Shown here piece by piece: positions 10,542-19,900 of a stretch of 64,000 nt of DNA. The notes beneath the pieces were generated by a model. That model saw only the letters and a program-made list of their open reading frames with translations. It had not been told where the DNA came from and made no database searches. The DNA comes from Bradyrhizobium sp. SRS-191 (lineage in GTDB: Bacteria > Pseudomonadota > Alphaproteobacteria > Rhizobiales > Xanthobacteraceae). The stretch's first letter is position 1; every line of letters begins with the position of its first letter. The DNA lies in the NCBI RefSeq assembly GCF_024586915.1, contig NZ_JANBVS010000013.1, positions 124,001 through 188,000 on the forward strand, written 5' to 3'. Position numbers and translations under genes: made by a program.

Positions 10542-13500
10542 ATGAATATGGAAGCAAACCGTAGCAAGAACCGGGTTGGTCAGGATGCGCTCGAGCGCGT
10601 GATCGCATCGGTGGGCGGGGCGCGGCGAGTGGCCGACATCTATCCGCTATCGCCGTTGCAGCGGGGATTGTTGTTCCACAGCCTGTATGAGCCGGATGCC
10701 GCGGTCTACGTGATCTCGCTGGCCTGCCGGCTGCGGGGTACGCTCGATCGCGAGGCCTTTGAGCAGGCGTGGCGGCTGGTGGTGGCGCGGCATTCCGTGC
10801 TGCGCACGGCGTTCGTCGGCCATGACCTCGACGTGCCGCTCCAGGTGGTGCTGCGCGAAGCGGCGTTGCCCTTCACTTATGAGGACTGGCAGCATCTGCC
10901 GGCGGCGGAGCAGGGCGGACGCTTCGCCGAGCTGCAGCGGTCCGAACGCAACCGCGGCTTCGACTTCGCAAAGCCGCCCTTGATGCGCGTAAGCCTGGTC
11001 CGGCTCGGGGATGATGATCACCGGCTGTTGTGGAACGTGCACCACATCGTGCTCGACGGCTGGTCGCTGCCGCTGCTGCTCGACGAGGTGTTTGCAGCCT
11101 ATTCCGCGTTGAGCCGGCGCGAGGCGCCGACCCTGTCTCAGGTGCGGCCGTTCAAGGACTATATCGGCTGGCTGCAGCGGCAGGATATGGCCAAGGCGGA
11201 AGCGTATTGGCGCAGGCGGTTGGCCGGGTTCGATACGCCGGCCTCGTTGACCCTCGCCCGGCCTTCCCGGGACCAATTCAGTGGTGAGCGTTACGCCGCG
11301 CTTCATCGCGACTTGAAGGTTGATTTCTCTGCGCTCGAACACTTCGCGCGAGAGCACAGGCTGACCCTCAACACGCTGGTGCAAGGCGCCTGGGCGCTCT
11401 TGCTCGGCCGCTACAGCGGCTCCGAGGACGTGGTGTTCGGCGTCACGCTATCGGGGCGTCCGGCAGAGCTGGCAGACGTCGAGCGTGCGGTCGGGCTGTT
11501 CGTGAACACCTTGCCACTGCGGGTCGGATTGCCTCACGCTGCGACGGTGCTGGATTGGCTGGGCGAGGTACAAACGCGGCAGAGCGAGCTGACGGAGTAT
11601 CAATATAGTCCGCTGCCCCTGGTGCAGCGTTGGAGCGAGCTCGCCGAGGGAGCCGCTCTGTTCGAAAGCATCGTCGCCTATGAGAACTATCCGGCGGACA
11701 TGTCGGCGGGCGCGGACGCTGCGCGGAAACTCCGGATCAGCGACGTCCAGACGATGGAACGCACGAGCTATCCGTTGACGCTGCAGATCGTTATTGAGGG
11801 ATCGGTCGCGGTCAAGCTCATCTATGATGCCGAACGGTTCGCGGCAGCCGCGATGGAGCGGATGATCGATCATCTCGGCCATCTGCTCGGCGAGATCATC
11901 GCGGACCCTGCGCGACAACTCGGTTCGATCTCGCCGTTGAGCGTAGAGGAGCGGCGTGGGCTGATAGCTTGCGCCAGCGATAAGGCCGCGTATCGCCCAC
12001 AGAACTGCCTGCACGAGTTGTTCGCCTTGCAGGCCGATCGCACGCCGGAGGCGGTGGCCGTCAGCTGCGGCGAGCAGGTGATGAGCTACGCGGCGCTCGA
12101 CAAGCGCGCCAACCAGCTGGCGCATCATCTGCGCCGGCTCGGCGTCGGCCCGGACGTGATCGTCGGGCTGTATGTCGAGCGCTCGATCGAGATGGTGGTG
12201 GGCGTGCTCGGCATCCTCAAGGCGGGCAGCGCCTACTTGCCGCTCGACCCGAGCCATCCGCCGGAGCGGCTGGCCGGCATGCTGAATGATGCCGGAGCCG
12301 GCGTGCTGTTGGCGCAGGATGCGCTGATGGAGGGGATGCCGCCGACGGTCGCCGTCATTGTGCGCTTCGAAGCAGATGGTGAGGTGATCGCGCGTCAGTC
12401 CGACACGGCGCCGGTGATCGCCCGCGATCCGGACAATCTGGCCTATGTGATCTACACGTCGGGCTCGACCGGACGGCCGAAGGGAACGTTGATCAGCCAT
12501 GCCAGCGTGGCCAGGCTGTTCGCGGCGACGGATGCCTGGTTCGGCTTCGGCGCGCAGGATGTCTGGACGCTGTTTCATTCGCTCGCCTTTGACTTCTCGG
12601 TCTGGGAGCTCTGGGGCCCGCTGCTCAAGGGCGGCCGGTTGGTCGTGGTGCCGTACTGGATCAGCCGCTCGCCGGATGATTTTCATGCGCTGCTATCGCG
12701 TGAAGGCGTGACCGTGCTGAATCAGACGCCGTCGGCCTTTTCCGGATTGATCCGTGCGGATCGAGAGACGCCCAGGCCATTGGCACTCCGCACCGTGATC
12801 TTCGGCGGCGAAGCCTTGAACTTCGCCGAGCTGGCGCCGTGGTTCGAGCGTCATGGCGACGCTACGCCGCAACTGATCAATATGTACGGAATCACCGAGA
12901 CCACGGTGCATGTGACCTGGCGGCCGGTGCGGCAGGCCGACATCGGCGCGATCGCAAGCGCGATTGGACAGACCATTCCTGATCTGCAGGCCTATGTGCT
13001 TGATCCGCGCATGGAGCCGGTCCCGGTCGGCGTGCCCGGAGAGCTGTACGTTGGCGGCGCCGGCCTTGCGCGGGGCTATCTGCACCGTCCCGGCTTGACG
13101 GCGGAGCGGTTCGTGCCGAGCCCGTTCGGGCAGGGTGAGAGGCTGTATCGCACCGGAGATCTGGCGCGCTGGAGCGCGGTCGGCGCGCTCGATTATCTCG
13201 GCCGGATCGATCATCAGGTCAAGATCCGCGGCTTCCGCATCGAGCTAGGGGAGATCGAGTCGGCGTTGCTGGCCGTGTCGGACGTGGAGCAGGCGGCGGT
13301 CGTCGTGCGCGGGGACGGCGGGGATCGCCGATTGGTCGCCTATGTCGTGGCACGCGACGACGCGGCGCTCGATGCGGATTCGATACGCCAGGGGTTACGG
13401 AAGAATTTGCCGGACTACATGGTGCCCTCCGCGATCGTGCCGCTCGCGGCGCTGCCGCTGACGCCGAACGGCAAGCTCGATCGCAACGCGTTGCCGGCGC

Positions 13501-16500
13501 CGGAGCTCGCTTCGACCAACGGCTATGCGGCGCCACGCAACCAGGCCGAAACGATTCTCGCGTCCATCTTTGCCGACGTGCTCGGCCTGGATCGGGTCGG
13601 CATCCACGATGATTTTTTCGCGATCGGAGGCCATTCTTTGCTCGCGACGCAGGTCGTCGCGCGAGCTCAGCAGGAGCTGAATGTCCAGGTCGCGTTGCGA
13701 GCTCTGTTCGAAGCCTCGACGGTCGCAGGCTTGGCCGACCGCTTGAACTCGTCGACGGAGATCAAGGTATCTCCGTTGCTGCCGGCTTCGAGACAGCAGC
13801 CGCTGCCGATCTCGCATGGCCAGGAGCGGTTGTGGTTCGTGGAGCAACTCGGGCTGTCGAATGGCGGTTACAACATCTCCGCAGCGGTGCGGCTGACTGG
13901 AAAGCTGGACGTCGATGCGCTTTCGGCGGCGTTGAGCGAAGTGGTCCGGCGGCATGAGATCCTGCGCACGCGGTTCGCGCTGCGCGATGAGAGCGCGGTG
14001 CAGGTGATCGATCCGCCTTGGCCGGTCGTGCTCTCGCCGGAGGTGGTCGCGACCGACGAGGTGGCGCGGCAGCGGTTGGCGGCGTGGATGCAGCAGTCGT
14101 TCGATCTGTCGCAGGACCGGTTGCTGCGCGTGGCGCTGCTGCAGCTGTCGCCGGACATGCATGTGCTGGCGCTGTCGATGCATCACATCGTGTCGGACGG
14201 CTGGTCGATGGGCGTCTTGGTCGGCGAGATCGAGACGCTGTATGCGGCGTTCTGCGCCGGACGGCCGTCGCCATTGCCGGAGCTGCCGATCCAATATGCC
14301 GACTACGCGGTGTGGCAGCGGCGCTGGCTGGAAGAGACGGCGCTGCAGCGGCAGCTGGAGTATTGGACGGCGCAACTCGCCGGTGCCGCAGGCAGCATCG
14401 AGCTGGCGACCGACCGGCCGCGGCCGGCGGCGCCGAGCTTCCGCGGCGCGGTGCATCGGTTCGCGGTCGATCAAGCCTGCACGGCGGCGCTGACGCGACT
14501 GGCGCGGCAGGACGGCGCGACGCTGTTCATGGTGCTGGTGGCGGCCTTCGACGTGCTGCTGTCGCGCTGGAGCGGGCAGCACGACGTCGTGGTAGGCACG
14601 CCGGTCGCAGGCCGGACGCGGATCGAGACCGAGCGGCTGATCGGCTTCTTCGTCAACATGCTGGCGTTGCGCTGCGACCTCTCGGGTCCGCGGACGTTTC
14701 GGGATGTGTTGCGGCAGATGAAGGCGACCGCGCTGGACGCCTATGCGCATCAGGACCTGCCATTCGAGAAGCTGGTGGAGGCATTGCATCCGGTCCGCGA
14801 TCTCAGCCGTGAGCCGATCTTCCAGGTGGTGTTCGCGCTGCAGAACATGCCGCAGCGCGTGAATGGTCTGCCCGGGCTGAGGCTGGAGCCGTTCGAGGCG
14901 GAGGCGGTGACGGCCAAGTTCGATCTCGAACTGGCGATGAGCGAGGTCGATGGCGGGCTGCAGGCCACGCTGATCTACGCCACCGATCTGTTCGACGCCG
15001 CGACCATCGCGCGGCTTGCGGACCACTTCGTCCGGCTGCTTCACGAGATCGCGGCGCGACCGGATGTGCGTCTGTCCGACCTGAGCCTGCTGAGCGCCGC
15101 CGAGCGGCAGCAGCTGGAATCGTGGAGCGGTCGTCATGCCGCCTATGCGCAGGACCGTTGCCTGCATGAGTTGTTCGCCGAGCAGGCCGCGCGCGATCCG
15201 GCCGCGCTCGCGGTGGTGATGGAGGACGAGGAGCTCAGTTACGGCGCGCTGGAGCGGCGGGCCAATCAGCTGGCGCATCACCTGCAGCGCCTCGGTGTCG
15301 GTCCCGACGTGATCGTCGGGCTGTGCGTGGAGCGATCGCTCGACATGGTGGTGGGTGTACTCGGCATCCTCAAGGCGGGAGGCGCCTATCTGCCGCTCGA
15401 TCCGCGTTATCCGCCGGAACGGCTGGCCTATATGCTGGCGGATGCCAAGGTGACCGTGCTGGTGACGCAGAGTGCCGTCATCGGATGCCTGCCAGCGACC
15501 GATGCCATCGTGGTGCAGCTCGAAGCCGATGCGGCGGAGATCGCCCAACAGCCGGACACGGCGCCGGCGACCAGCTGCGATGCAGACCATCTCGCCTACG
15601 TGATCTACACCTCCGGTTCGACCGGACGGCCGAAGGGCGTGATGACGTCGCATCGCGGCATCATGAACCTCGCGGATGCGCAGCTCGCTCAGCTGCCGCT
15701 CACGGCCGGCGATCGCATCCTGCAGTTCGCCTCGATCAGCTTCGATGCGGCGGTGTGGGATCTGGTGATGAGCTGGCGGGTCGGCGCGGCCCTGGTGCTG
15801 GCGGCCCAGCATCATCTGATGCCGGGCGAGCCGTTGCGTGAGTTGCTCGAACAACAGCGGGTGACGGCGGTGCTGCTGCCGCCGGCCGCGCTGACTGCCT
15901 TGCCAGTTGCTCCATTGCCGGAGCTGAAGATCCTGATCGCGGGCGGCGAGGCATGCACGGCGGAGCTGCTGCGGCCGTGGATGGCGGGCCGCGCTGTGTT
16001 CAACGCCTATGGTCCGACCGAGTCGAGCGTCTGCACGACCGTGCATCGTTGCAGTGAAGAGGGGCGTCCGCCGATCGGGCGCGCCCTGCCGAACACGCGT
16101 ACTTATGTGCTGGATGCGCAGCTCGAGCCTGTTCCGGTCGGTGTGGCCGGCGAGCTCTACATCGGCGGCGCGGGCCTCGCGCGCGGCTATCTGCATCGGC
16201 CGTCGCTGACGGCGGAGCGGTTCGTGCCGAGCCCGTTCGCCAGGGGGGAGCGGCTGTATCGGACCGGAGACCTTGTGCGCTGGCGGGCGGACGGTGCGCT
16301 GGACTATCTCGGCCGGCTCGACCACCAGGTGAAGCTGCGCGGCTTCCGCATCGAGCTCGGCGAGATCGAGGCGGCGCTGACGGCGCAAGCCGGCGTCGCG
16401 CAGGCGGCGGTGGTGCTGCGTGAGGATGGCGGCAGCAAGCGGCTTGTGGGCTACGTGGTGGCGCAGCCGGACGCGGCTGTTGATAGCGACACGCTGCGCC

Positions 16501-16964
16501 GGCAGTTGCAGCAGAGCTTGCCGGACTACATGGTTCCCTCTGCAATCGTTGTCCTCAACTCTCTGCCGCTGACGCCGAACGGCAAGCTCGATCGCAATGC
16601 GCTGCCGGCGCCGGAGCGGCGGGGTGATAGTGACGGCCAGCTGCCGCGCAACCCCGTCGAGACCGTGATCGCCGGCCTGTTCGCCGACCTCCTCGGCCTC
16701 GAACGTGTCGGCATCCACGACAACTTCTTCGAGCTCGGCGGTCATTCGCTGCTCGCCATGCAAGTGCTGGAGCGCCTGCGCGCCACGCTCGGCATTGCCC
16801 TGCCAGTGCGGCTGATCTTCACGGCCCCAACGGTGGCGGGTCTTGCGGAGCATACCGAGCAAGCGCTTGAGAGCGAGATCGAGGCGATGTCCTCGGACGA
16901 GATTGAAGCGGCCCTGCAGAACCTGGATGAGATCGACATCCAGCGCACCGAATCCGCGGCCTGA
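10542..16964 (+). CDS. Non-ribosomal peptide synthetase 2, C-A-T-C-A-T
   Basis: This 2,140-residue, two-module synthetase has C4 (HHIVLDG near 167, D-donor type), A4 (about 489-990), T4 (GGHS near 1030), C5 (about 1089, HHIVSDG near 1214, L-donor type), A5 (about 1541-2040) and T5 (near 2067). A4 reads DFWNIGMVH, which matches the textbook threonine code. A5 reads DAWLIGAVC, the same hydrophobic code as in modules 2 and 6. There is no E domain, so both residues should stay L. C4 follows an E-terminated protein and C5 follows a plain carrier, which fits their subtypes. The N-terminus repeats the E-to-C linker found inside synthetase 1, suggesting the two genes were split from or copied from one frame. 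The acidic C-terminal tail may dock to synthetase 3 (inference). It starts 14 nt after synthetase 1 ends. Confidence 0.97.
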   Translation: MNMEANRSKNRVGQDALERVIASVGGARRVADIYPLSPLQRGLLFHSLYEPDAAVYVISLACRLRGTLDREAFEQAWRLVVARHSVLRTAFVGHDLDVPLQVVLREAALPFTYEDWQHLPAAEQGGRFAELQRSERNRGFDFAKPPLMRVSLVRLGDDDHRLLWNVHHIVLDGWSLPLLLDEVFAAYSALSRREAPTLSQVRPFKDYIGWLQRQDMAKAEAYWRRRLAGFDTPASLTLARPSRDQFSGERYAALHRDLKVDFSALEHFAREHRLTLNTLVQGAWALLLGRYSGSEDVVFGVTLSGRPAELADVERAVGLFVNTLPLRVGLPHAATVLDWLGEVQTRQSELTEYQYSPLPLVQRWSELAEGAALFESIVAYENYPADMSAGADAARKLRISDVQTMERTSYPLTLQIVIEGSVAVKLIYDAERFAAAAMERMIDHLGHLLGEIIADPARQLGSISPLSVEERRGLIACASDKAAYRPQNCLHELFALQADRTPEAVAVSCGEQVMSYAALDKRANQLAHHLRRLGVGPDVIVGLYVERSIEMVVGVLGILKAGSAYLPLDPSHPPERLAGMLNDAGAGVLLAQDALMEGMPPTVAVIVRFEADGEVIARQSDTAPVIARDPDNLAYVIYTSGSTGRPKGTLISHASVARLFAATDAWFGFGAQDVWTLFHSLAFDFSVWELWGPLLKGGRLVVVPYWISRSPDDFHALLSREGVTVLNQTPSAFSGLIRADRETPRPLALRTVIFGGEALNFAELAPWFERHGDATPQLINMYGITETTVHVTWRPVRQADIGAIASAIGQTIPDLQAYVLDPRMEPVPVGVPGELYVGGAGLARGYLHRPGLTAERFVPSPFGQGERLYRTGDLARWSAVGALDYLGRIDHQVKIRGFRIELGEIESALLAVSDVEQAAVVVRGDGGDRRLVAYVVARDDAALDADSIRQGLRKNLPDYMVPSAIVPLAALPLTPNGKLDRNALPAPELASTNGYAAPRNQAETILASIFADVLGLDRVGIHDDFFAIGGHSLLATQVVARAQQELNVQVALRALFEASTVAGLADRLNSSTEIKVSPLLPASRQQPLPISHGQERLWFVEQLGLSNGGYNISAAVRLTGKLDVDALSAALSEVVRRHEILRTRFALRDESAVQVIDPPWPVVLSPEVVATDEVARQRLAAWMQQSFDLSQDRLLRVALLQLSPDMHVLALSMHHIVSDGWSMGVLVGEIETLYAAFCAGRPSPLPELPIQYADYAVWQRRWLEETALQRQLEYWTAQLAGAAGSIELATDRPRPAAPSFRGAVHRFAVDQACTAALTRLARQDGATLFMVLVAAFDVLLSRWSGQHDVVVGTPVAGRTRIETERLIGFFVNMLALRCDLSGPRTFRDVLRQMKATALDAYAHQDLPFEKLVEALHPVRDLSREPIFQVVFALQNMPQRVNGLPGLRLEPFEAEAVTAKFDLELAMSEVDGGLQATLIYATDLFDAATIARLADHFVRLLHEIAARPDVRLSDLSLLSAAERQQLESWSGRHAAYAQDRCLHELFAEQAARDPAALAVVMEDEELSYGALERRANQLAHHLQRLGVGPDVIVGLCVERSLDMVVGVLGILKAGGAYLPLDPRYPPERLAYMLADAKVTVLVTQSAVIGCLPATDAIVVQLEADAAEIAQQPDTAPATSCDADHLAYVIYTSGSTGRPKGVMTSHRGIMNLADAQLAQLPLTAGDRILQFASISFDAAVWDLVMSWRVGAALVLAAQHHLMPGEPLRELLEQQRVTAVLLPPAALTALPVAPLPELKILIAGGEACTAELLRPWMAGRAVFNAYGPTESSVCTTVHRCSEEGRPPIGRALPNTRTYVLDAQLEPVPVGVAGELYIGGAGLARGYLHRPSLTAERFVPSPFARGERLYRTGDLVRWRADGALDYLGRLDHQVKLRGFRIELGEIEAALTAQAGVAQAAVVLREDGGSKRLVGYVVAQPDAAVDSDTLRRQLQQSLPDYMVPSAIVVLNSLPLTPNGKLDRNALPAPERRGDSDGQLPRNPVETVIAGLFADLLGLERVGIHDNFFELGGHSLLAMQVLERLRATLGIALPVRLIFTAPTVAGLAEHTEQALESEIEAMSSDEIEAALQNLDEIDIQRTESAA
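13821..16740 (+). repeat. C-A-T module duplication, copy 1
   Basis: The whole condensation-adenylation-carrier module is nearly identical to 17,109-20,028 at a constant offset of 3,288 bp over about 2.9 kb, with no net indel at the anchors checked. The copies part at the carrier serine: GGHS here, GGDS in the other copy, which is followed by an E domain. Confidence 0.9.
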
Positions 16965-16979
16965 TCCGGAGCACCAGAG

Positions 16980-19900
16980 ATGACCGACATTGCGACCTTG
17001 AGACGTGAGCTGCTGCAACGCTGGCTCGCAGCAGCCGCGACGGGCCGCCAGCCCGGCCCGCCCGCCCTCCCGCGTCTTGGCGAAACAGAAGCGCCGCTGT
17101 CTCATGCACAGGAGCGGTTGTGGTTTGTGGAGCAGCTTGGTCTGTCGGGAAGCAGCTACACGGTTTCCGCAGCGGTGCGGCTGACTGGAAAGCTGGACGT
17201 CGATGCGCTTTCGGCGGCGTTGAGCGAAGTGGTCCGGCGGCATGAAATCCTGCGCACGCGGTTCGCGCTGCGCGATGAGAGCGCGGTGCAGGTGATCGAT
17301 CCGCCTTGGCCGGTCGTGCTCTCGCCGGACGTGGTCGCGACCGAGGAGGTGGCGCGGCAGCGGCTGGCGGCGTGGATGCAGCAGCCGTTCGATCTGTCGC
17401 AGGACCGGCTGCTGCGCGTGGCGCTGCTGCAGCTGGCGCCGGACATGCATGTGCTGGCGCTGTCGATGCATCACATCGTGTCGGACGGCTGGTCGATGGG
17501 TGTGCTGGTCGGCGAGATCGAGACGCTGTATGCGGCGCTCTGCGCCGGACGGCCGTCGCCATTGCCGGAGCTGCCGATCCAATATGCCGACTACGCGGTA
17601 TGGCAGCGGCGCTGGCTGGAAGAGACGGCGCTGCAACGGCAGCTGGAGTATTGGACGGCGCAGCTCGCCGGTGCCCCAGGCAGCATCGAGCTGGCGACCG
17701 ACCGGCCGCGGCCGGCGGTGCCGAGCTTCCGCGGCGCGGTGCATCGGTTTGCCGTCGATCAAGCCTGCACGGCGGCGCTGACGCGACTGGCGCGGCAGGA
17801 CGGCGCGACGCTGTTCATGGTGCTGTTGGCCGCCTTCGACGTGCTGCTGTCGCGCTGGAGCGGGCAGCACGACGTCGTGGTTGGCACACCGGTCGCAGGC
17901 CGGACGCGGATCGAGACCGAGCGGCTGATCGGCTTCTTCGTCAACATGCTGGCGTTGCGCTGCGACTTCTCGGGTTCGTCGACGTTCCGGGACGTGTTGC
18001 GGCAGATGAAGGCGACCGCGCTGGATGCCTATGCGCATCAGGACCTGCCGTTCGAGAAGCTGGTGGAGGCGCTGCATCCGGTCCGCGATCTCAGTCGTGA
18101 GCCGATCTTCCAGGTGGTGTTCGCGCTGCAGAACATGCCGCAGCGCGTGAATGGTCTGCCCGGGCTGACGCTGGAGCCGTTCGAGGCAGAGGCGGTGACG
18201 GCGAAGTTCGATCTCGAGCTGGCGATGAGCGAGGTCGATGGCGGGCTGCAGGCCACGCTGACCTATGCCACCGATCTGTTCGATGCGGCGACCATTGCGC
18301 GGCTTGCGGACCACTTCGTCCGGCTGCTTCACGAGATCGCGGCGCGACCGGATGTGCGTCTGTCCGACCTGAGCCTGCTGAGCGCTGCCGAGCGGCAGCA
18401 GCTGGAATCGTGGAGCGGTCGTCATGCCGCCTATGCGCAGGACCGTTGCCTGCATGAGTTGTTCGCCGAGCAGGCCGCGCGCGACCCGGCCGCGCTCGCG
18501 GTGGTGATGGAGGACGAGGAGCTCAGCTATGGCGCGCTGGAGCGGCAGGCCAATCAGCTGGCGCATCACCTGCAGGGCCTCGGCGTCGGTCCCGACGTGA
18601 TCGTCGGGCTGTGCGTCGAGCGGTCGCTCGAGATGGTGGTCGGCGTGCTCGGCATCCTCAAGGCGGGTGGCGCCTATCTGCCGTTCGACCCGCGTTATCC
18701 GGCGGAGCGGCTGGCCTATATGCTGGGGGATGCTAAGGTCACCGTGCTGGTGACGCAGGCGGCGGTGCGCGAACGCCTGCCGCAGACTGATGCCATCGTG
18801 GTGCAGCTCGAAGCTGACGCTGCGGAGATCGCCCAGCAGCCGGACACGGCCCCGCTCATGTCCTGTGATGCCGACCATCTCGCCTACGTGATCTACACCT
18901 CCGGTTCGACCGGACGGCCGAAGGGGGTGATGACGTCGCATCGCGGCATCATGAACCTCGCGGATGCGCAGCTCGCTCAGTTGCCGCTCACGGCCGGCGA
19001 TCGCATCCTGCAGTTCGCCTCGATCAGCTTCGATGCGGCGGTGTGGGATCTGGTGATGAGCTGGCGGGTCGGCGCGGCCCTGGTGCTGGCGGCCCAGCAC
19101 GACCTGATGCCGGGCGAGCCGCTGCGTGAGTTGCTTCAGAGGCAGCGGGTGACGGCGGTGCTGCTGCCGCCGGCGGCCTTGGCGGCGTTGCCTCGGTCCC
19201 CGTTGCCGGACTTGAAGATCCTGATCGCCGGCGGCGAGGCCTGCACGGCGGAGCTGCTGCGGCCGTGGCTCGCGGGCCGCGCTGTGTTCAACGCCTATGG
19301 TCCGACTGAGTCGAGCGTCTGCACGACCGTGCATCGTTGCGGTGAAGAGGGGCGTCCGCCGATCGGGCGCGCCCTGCCGAACACGCGTACTTATGTGCTG
19401 GATGCGCAGCTCGAGCCTGTTCCGGTCGGTGTGGCCGGCGAGCTCTACATCGGCGGCGCGGGCCTCGCGCGCGGCTATCTGCATCGGCCGTCGCTGACGG
19501 CGGAGCGGTTCGTGCCGAGCCCGTTCGCCAGGGGGGAGCGGCTGTATCGGACCGGAGACCTTGCGCGCTGGCGGGGCGATGGCGTGCTGGACTATCTCGG
19601 GCGGCTCGACCACCAGGTGAAGCTGCGGGGCTTCCGCATCGAGCTCGGCGAGATCGAGGCGGCGCTGACGGCGCAAGCCGGTGTCGCGCAGGCGGCGGTG
19701 GTGCTGCGTGAGGATGGCGGCAGCAAGCGGCTGGTGGCGTATGTGGTGGCGCAGCCGGACGCGGTTGTTGATATCGACACACTACGCCGGCAGTTGCAGC
19801 AGAGCTTGCCGGACTACATGGTTCCCTCTGCAATCGTTGTCCTCAACTCTCTGCCGCTGACGCCGAACGGCAAGCTCGATCGCAATGCGCTGCCGGCGCC

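Noticed and set aside
13395..19676. A 2,093-codon open frame on the minus strand across synthetases 2 and 3, and similar long antisense frames at 1,099-2,463, 2,665-6,069, 6,289-9,228 and 20,226-23,042
   Set aside because: They are mirror frames of high-GC NRPS codons, are rich in Arg, His and Gln, have no recognisable domain, and the plus strand is fully explained.
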